DNA of 64,000 nt, from positions 163,991,235 through 164,055,234 of the forward strand of contig OX457057.1 in the NCBI GenBank assembly GCA_949752795.1. Reading direction: 5' to 3'. The notes under the pieces are model-generated. The model did no database searches and had not been told where the DNA came from. It worked only from the letters and a program-made list of their open reading frames with translations. The position numbers were made by a program, and so were the translations under genes. This document shows, in pieces, positions 57,728 to 64,000 of the stretch. Every line of letters begins with the position of its first letter. Within the stretch, counting starts at the first letter, position 1. This DNA is from Hyperoodon ampullatus (lineage: Eukaryota; Chordata; Mammalia; Artiodactyla; Ziphiidae).

Positions 57728-60700
57728 CTAAATTCCATATATATGTGTTAGCATACAGTATTTGTCTTTCTCTTTCTGACTTACTTCACTCTGTATGACA
57801 GACTCTAGGTCTATCCACCTCATTACAAATAGCTCAGTTTCGTTTCTTTTTATGGCTGAGTAATATTCCATTGTATATATGTGCCACATCTTTATCCACG
57901 CATCCGATGATGGACACTTAGGTTGTTTCCATCTCCAGGCTATTGTAAATAGAGCTGCAATGAACATTTTCGTACATGTCTCTTTTTGAATTATGGTTCT
58001 CTCAGGGTATATGCCCAGTAGTGGGATTGCTGGGTCATATGGTAGTTCTATTTGTAGTTTTATAAGGAACCTCCATACTATTCTCCATAGTGGCTGTACC
58101 AATTCACATTCCCAGCAGCAGTGCAAGAGTGTTCCCTTTTCTCCACACCCTCTCCAGCATTTATTGTTTCTAGATTTCTTGATGATGGCCATTCTGACTG
58201 GTGTGAGATGATATCTCATTGTAGTTTTGATTTGCATTTCTCTAATGATTAATGATGTTGAGCATTCTTTCATGTGTTTGTTGGCAGTCTGTATATCTTC
58301 TTTGGAGAAATGTCTATTTAGGTCTTCTCATTTTTGGATTGGGTTTGTTTTTTTTTGCTATTGAGCTGCATGAGCTGCTTGTAAATTTTGGGGATTAATC
58401 CTTTGTCATTTGCAAATATTTTCTCCCATTCTGAGGGTTGTCTTTTTGTCTTGTTTATGGTTTCCTTTGCTGTGCAAAAGCTTTGAAGTTTCATTAGGTC
58501 CCATTTGTTTATTTCTGTTTTTATTTCCATTTCTCTAGGAGGTGGGTCCAAAAGGATCTTGCTGTGATTTATGTCATAGAGTGTTCTGCCTATGTTTTCC
58601 TCTAAGAGTTTGATAGTTTCTGGCCTTACATTTAGGTCTTTAATCCATTTTGAGCTTATTTTTGTGTATGATGTTAGGGAGTGATCTAATATCATTCTTT
58701 TACATGTACCTGTCCAGTTTTCCCAGCACCACTTATTGAAGAGGCTGTCCTTTCTCCACTGTACATTCCTGCCTCCTTTATCAAAGATAAGGTGACCATA
58801 TGTGCGTGGGTTTATCTCTGGGCTTTCTATCCTGTTCCATTGATCTGTCTTTCTGTTTTTGTGCCAGTACCATACTGTCTTGACTACTGTAGCTTTGTAG
58901 TATAGTCTGAAGTCAGGGAGCCTGATTCCTCCACCTCCGTTTTTCGTTCTCAAGATTGCTTTGGCTATTCGATGTGTTTTGTGTTTCCAAACAAATTTTG
59001 AAATTTTTTGTTCTAGTTCTGTGAAAAATGTCAGTGGTAGTTTAATAGGGATTGCATTGAATCTGTAGATTGCTTTGGGTAGTAGAGTCATTTTCACAAT
59101 ATTGATTCTTCCAATCCAGGAACATGGTATATCTCTCCATCTATTTGTATCAACTTTAATTTCTTTCATCAGTGTCTTATAATTTTCTGCATACAGGTCT
59201 TTTGTCTCCTTAGGTAGGTTTATTCCTAGATATTTTATTCTTTTTGTTGCAGTGGTAAATGGGAGTGTTTTCTTGATTTCACTTTCAGATTTTTCATCAT
59301 TAGTGTATAGGAATGCCAGAGATTTCTGTGCATTAATTTTGTATCCTGCTACTTTACCAAATTCATTGATTAGCTCTAGTAGTTTTCTGCTAGCATCTTT
59401 AGGATGCTCTATGTTTAGTATCATGTCATCTGCAAACAGTGACAGCTTTACTTCTTCTTCTCTGATTTGGATTCCGTTTATTTCCTTTTCTTCGCTGATT
59501 GCTGTGGCTAAAACTTCCAAAACTATGTTGAATAACAGAGGTGAGAGTGGGCAACCTTGTCTTGTTCCTGATCTCAGTGGAAATGGTTTCAGTTTTTCAC
59601 CATTGAGGACGATGCTGGCTGTGGGTTTGTCATATATGGCCTTTATTATGTTGAGGAAAGTTCCCTCTATGCCTACTTTCTGCAGGGTTTTTATCATAAA
59701 TGGGTGTTGAATTTTGTCGAAAGCTTTCTCTGCATCTGTTGAAATGATCATATGGTTTTTCTCCTTCAATTTGTTAATATGGTGTATCACGTTGATTGAT
59801 TTGCATATATGGAAGAATCCTTGCATTCCTGGAATAAACCCCACTTGATCATGGTGTATGATCCTTTTAATGTGCTGTTGGATTCTGTTTGCTAGTATTT
59901 TGTTGAGGATTTTTGCATCTATGTTCATCAGTGATAATTGGCCTGTAGTTTTCTTTCTTTGTGACATCCTTGCTTGGTTTTGGCATCAAGGTGATAGTGG
60001 CCTCATAGAATGAGTTTGGGAGTGTTCCTCACTCTGCTCTATTTTGTAAGAGTTTGAGAAGGATAGGTGTTAGCTCTTCTCTAAATGTTTGATAGAATTC
60101 GCCTGTGAAGCCATCTGGTCCTGGGCTTTTGTTTGTTGGAAGATTTTTTTATCACAGTTTCAATTTCAGTGCTTGTGATTGGTCTGTTCATATTTTCTAT
60201 TTCTTCCTGATTCAGTCTCAGCAGGTTGTGCATTTCTAAGAATTTGTCCATTTCTTCCAGGTTGTCCAATTTATTGGCATAGAGTTGCTTGTAGTAATGT
60301 CTCCTGATCTTTTGTATTTCTGCAGAGTCAGTTGTTATTTCTCCTTTTTCATTTCTAATTCTATTGATTTGAGTCTTTTCCCTTTTTTTCTTGATGAGTC
60401 TGGCTAATGGTTTATCAATTTTGTTTATCTTCTCAAAGAACCAGCTTTTAGTTTTATTGATCTTTGCTATCGTTTCCTTCATTTCTTTTTCATTTATTTC
60501 TGATCTGATCTTTATGATTTCTTTCCTTCTGCTATCTTTGGGGTTTTTTTGTTCTTCTTTCTCTAATTGCTTTAGGTGCAAGGTCAGGTTGTTTACTCGA
60601 GATGTTTCCTGTTTCTTAAGGTGGGATTGTATTGCTATAAACTTCCCTCTTAGAACTGCTTTTGCTGCATCCCATAGGTTTTGGGTCGTCGTGTCTCCAT

Positions 60701-61531
60701 TGTCATTTGTTTCTAGGCATTTTTTGATTTCCTCTTTGATTTCTTCAGTGATCACTTCGTTATTAAGTAGTGTATGTTTAGCCTCCATGTGCTTGTATTC
60801 TTTACAGATCTTTTCCTGTAATTGATATCTAGTCTCATAGCATTGTGGTCGGAAAAGATACTTGATACAATTTCAATTTTCTTAAATTTACCAAGGCTTG
60901 GTTTGTGACCCAAGATATGATCTATCCTGGAGAATGTTCCATGAGCACTTGAGGAAAATGTGTATTCTGTTGTTTTTGGATGGAATGTCCTATAAATATC
61001 AATTAAGTCCATCTTGTTTAATGTATCATTTAAAGCTCGTGTTTCCTTATTTATTTTCATTTTGGATGATCTGTCCATTGGTGAAAGTGTGGTGCTGAAG
61101 TCCCCTACTGTGAGTGTGTTACTGTCTATTTCCCCTTTTATGGCTGTTAGCATTTGCCTTATGTATTGAGGTGCTCCTATGTTGGGTGCATAAATATTTA
61201 CAATAGTTATATCTTCTTTTTGGATCGATCCCTTGATCATTATGTAGTGTCCTTCTTTGTCTCTTGTAATAGTCTTTATTTTAAAGTCTATTTTGTCTCA
61301 TATGAGAATTGCTACTCCAGCTTTCTTTTGATTTCCATTTGCTTGGAATATCTTTTTCCATCCCCTTACTTTCAGTCTGTATGTGTCTCTAGGTCTGAAG
61401 TGGGTCTCTTGTAAACAGCATATATATGGGTCTTGTTTTTGTATCCATTCAGCCAATCTGTGTCTTTTGGTGGGAGCATTTAGTCCATTTACATTTAAGG
61501 TAATTATCGTTATGTATGTTCCTATTCCCAT
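57728..61531 (-). pseudogene. L1-C ORF2 remnant, broken
   Basis: ORF2p is readable from '[16 protein letters not shown]' at 61531 to the same end as L1-B at 57728. Visible lesions relative to L1-B: a TCA-to-TGA nonsense change near 61297, a one-base deletion near 60775, one-base insertions near 60145 and 59935, and a nine-base loss near 58405 ([10 protein letters not shown] to FANDKGL). A long piece at 59967-58318 still holds 'FADDMILN', with the following tyrosine changed. The protein cannot be made as a whole. Confidence 0.94.
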
Positions 61532-61589
61532 TTTCTTAATTGTTTTGGGTTCGTTATTGTAGGTCTTTTCCTTCTGTTGTGTTTCTTGC

Positions 61590-62480
61590 CTAGAGAAGTT
61601 CCTTTAGCATTTGTTGTAAAGCTGGTTTGGTGGTGCTGAACCCTCTCAGCTTTTGCTTGTCTGTAAAGGTTTTAATTTCTCCATCAAATCTGAATGAGAT
61701 CCTTGCTGGGTAGAGTAATCTTGGTTGCAGGTTTTTCTCCTTCATCACTTTAAATATGTCCTGCCACTCCCTTCTGGCTTGTAGAGTTTCTGCTGAAAGA
61801 TCAACTGTTAATGTGATGGGGATTCCCTTGTGTGTTATTTGTTGTTTTTCCCTTGCTGCTTTTAATATGATTTCTTTGTGTTTAAGTTTTGACAGTTTGA
61901 TTAATATGTGTCTTGGCGTATTTCTCCTTGGATTTATTCTGTATGGGACTCTGTGCCTCCTGGACTTGATTACCTATTTCCTTTCCCATATTAGGGAAGT
62001 TTTCAACTATAATCTCTTCAAATATTTTCTCAGTCCCTTTCTTTCTGTCTTCTTCTTCTGGAACCCCTATAATTCGAATGTTGGTGCATTTAATGTTGTC
62101 CCAGAGGTCTCTGAGACTGTCCTCAGTTCTTTTCATTCTTTTTTCTTTATTCTGCTCTGTAGCAGTTATTTCCAGTACTTTATCTTCCAGGTCACTTATC
62201 CGTTCTTCTGCCTCAGTTATTCTGCTGTTGATCCCATCTAGAGTATTTTTAATTTCATTTATTGTGTTGCTCATCGTTGCTTGATTCATCTTTAGTTCTT
62301 CTAGGTCCTTGTTAACTGTTTTTGCATTTCGTCTATTCTATTTCCAAGATTTTGGATCATCTTTACTATCATTATTCTGAGTTCTTTTTCAGGTAGACTG
62401 CCTATTTCCTCTTCATTTGTTAGGTCTGGTGGGTTTTTATCTTGCTCCTTCACCTGCTATATGTTTTTCTGTCTTCTCAT
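61590..62480 (-). pseudogene. L1-C ORF1 remnant, broken
   Basis: The start codon matching L1-B lies at about 62480, but the frame is lost near 62320 ('ctgtttttgcatttcg' versus 'ctgtttcttgcattttg'). A piece of 135 codons at 62289-61882 carries the coiled coil and RRM start ('[19 protein letters not shown]'). Several indels follow. Confidence 0.9.
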
Positions 62481-62902
62481 TTTGGTTATCTTACTGTGTT
62501 TGGGGTCTCCTTTTTGCAGGCTGCAGGTTCATAGTTCTCGTTGTTTTTGGTGTCTGTCGCCAGTGGCTAAAGTCATTTCAGTGGGTTGTGTAGGCTTTCT
62601 GTTGGAGGGCACTAGTGCCTGTGTTCTGGTGGATAAGGCTGGATGTTGTCTTTCTGGTGAACAGGTCCATGTCTGGTGCTGTGTTTTGGGGTGTCTGTGG
62701 CCTTATTATGATTTTAGGCAGCCTCTCTGCTAATGGGTGGGGTTGTGTTCCTGTCTTGCTAGTTGTTTGGCATAGGGTGTCCAGCACTGTAGCTTGCTGG
62801 TTGTTGAGTGAAGCTGGGTGCTGGTGTTGAGATGGAGATCTCTGGGAGATTTTCGCCGTTGGATATTATGTGGAGCTGGGAGGTCTCTATCATTTTCTTT
62901 TC

Positions 62903-64000
62903 CCATGCATTTTATAAGATGAGAACCGGTGAGGGGACCTCACTGTTGGAGATCAGAGAATTGTAGTAAATACTAAACTCTTTGTTAGTAAAAGACTAGA
63001 GTACGAGAGAGGACTCAGAATGAACAGAGCTCTCAGTGGATCTACAAGGCAGTTTCCTTGCAATCATCCTACAACCAGTGTCCTGGTTTTCTCAGACCCA
63101 TGTGTCCATATTGCTTCCAACGCCACACTACAGGGAAGTGGCCCCCAAGGACTTGCAAAGCTCAAATCAGAATTTCAATTTTGAAACCGCAGGCTTCAAA
63201 ATGACTTATTCTTGTTACAATGTATGAAATGATCCGTAAATACATATTTTAACTTTACTGAGTTTAAATACTCTTACACGTCTTACTGATGTCAGATTTT
63301 GTGAAGTGTGTGCTGTTATCTGAATTTACAAAGGTCAGTCAGATGGCAGTGGAGAATAGAATTAGATATATTTAAAAATCTTCTTTGTACATCTGTAACT
63401 CAGATAACACTGCCTTTTTCAAAGAGCTTTGGGCTTTTTTCCCCTTTCAAATGAGACTTTAATGAGTATCATGTGGATAAACTCTTTGCAGAGGTTTGAA
63501 AAGATCCAGAGAAAAACTTGTAGGAACAAGCAAACCATTTTGGATAAAATCATAAGCCATTTGAATGTCTCCTCATCTCTCTGGTTGTGTCAGAATGTTT
63601 TGGCTGCATTTTCACCCCAGAGGAATGTTTTCATCTCCATGGCTAGGTAAATAGAATGTGTGCAGAGTTGCTCGATTGCTATTCATGCCAGCACAGAGTA
63701 GCACGGAGTGACCTACTTCCAGCAGCATCCATAGAATGCTTCGCTGCTTTTCATCAAGTCTGATTTACAAAACCACCCTCCGCTTCCCACTGCCCCTCCC
63801 CCCTCACCATCAGAGACAACATACTATGGACTGTACGAGTCGTTATTTCTTTCTCTCATCACTCCTGCTTTGGGTATCAGTTTATTTCAGTCCATTGTAA
63901 ACCTCTTCAGAAAACAGAGAAGTGGGTGGGTAAGCAGCTTTAAAGGAAGCTGACATTTCTGATTTTTAGAATATAGCTCTACAGAGGGATATCTGTGGGG
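62903..64000. other. Unique intergenic sequence
   Basis: No gene or clear repeat recognised. A 73-codon frame (63429-63650) has no family resemblance. Confidence 0.45.

Larger units (their letters stand above)
57395..62902 (-). mobile_element. L1-C: near full-length LINE-1, 5' truncated
   Basis: Minus-strand LINE-1 with body 57410-62887 (about 5.48 kb) between perfect 15-bp duplications TATCATTTTCTTTTC (57395-57409 and 62888-62902). Compared with L1-B it stops within the 5' UTR, at the position matching about 30712 in L1-B, so the first about 1.1 kb (promoter, YY1-like site) is missing. The A tail is only about 11 bases. ORF1 and ORF2 are closely similar to L1-B but broken. A younger insertion than L1-A, judging by eye. 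Confidence 0.95.

Noticed and set aside
1..64000. A CRISPR array, phage, operon or other prokaryotic-type system
   Set aside because: No regularly spaced short repeats, no dense gene packing and no such protein families; the window is mammalian throughout.

Overview
This is a stretch of mammalian nuclear DNA, almost certainly from a cetacean. The diagnosis rests on ten copies of a tRNA-derived SINE with a CHR-type head (5' GGGCTTCCCTGGTGGC, Pol III A and B boxes, then a short body and an A tail), the SINE class that cetaceans share with hippos and ruminants. It also rests on young L1 elements of the cetartiodactyl type. I found no functional host protein-coding exon, no genuine tRNA or rRNA gene, no CRISPR and no prokaryotic-type system. 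Long reading frames belong to LINE-1, to one processed pseudogene, or are chance and antisense frames through repeats.

Layout. 1-7.7 kb: unique DNA with scattered MIR, MER5-like, ancient L1M/L2 and two CHR SINEs. 7.75-15.03 kb: L1-A, a full-length but decayed LINE-1 on the minus strand, with an unusually long 5' UTR and a 10-bp target-site duplication (TSD). 15-20.5 kb: MIRs, two CHR SINEs and the 3' end of an old L1. 20.52-22.43 kb: an intronless, broken retrocopy of a casein kinase 1 gamma gene, most like CSNK1G2. 23.1-24.8 kb: an old L1 with a 5' inversion (twin priming), carrying a long-form CHR SINE. 25.11-31.81 kb: L1-B, a full-length minus-strand LINE-1 with both frames open (ORF1 297 aa, ORF2 1272 aa), about 100 bp of A tail, a CpG-rich 5' UTR, a YY1-like site at the 5' end and a perfect 13-bp TSD. 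It sits inside a MIR that it split in two. 32.6-35.8 kb: a four-element nest, with an L3/CR1-like LINE interrupted by an L2 tail and by an L1M that in turn carries a CHR SINE. 36-50 kb: mostly unique DNA with a short L1 3'-end insertion of a different 3' UTR lineage, MIRs, an L2 carrying a CHR SINE, and a non-repetitive homeodomain-motif-rich block near 49.5 kb. 50.3-57.3 kb: three CHR SINEs, a second CR1-like LINE, MIRs and a minus-strand solo LTR with recognisable CCAAT, TATA and poly(A) elements. 57.4-62.9 kb: L1-C, a near full-length minus-strand L1 truncated in its 5' UTR, with a perfect 15-bp TSD and broken frames. 62.9-64 kb: unique sequence.

How the parts work together. The window records successive retrotransposon waves: CR1/L3, L2 and MIR first, then L1M, then cetartiodactyl CHR SINEs and L1. 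Only L1-B looks capable of making both L1 proteins. The CHR SINEs and the kinase pseudogene carry A tails and direct repeats of the kind made by L1 machinery. All similarity statements come from reading the sequence against remembered family consensus; no alignment or database search was run.
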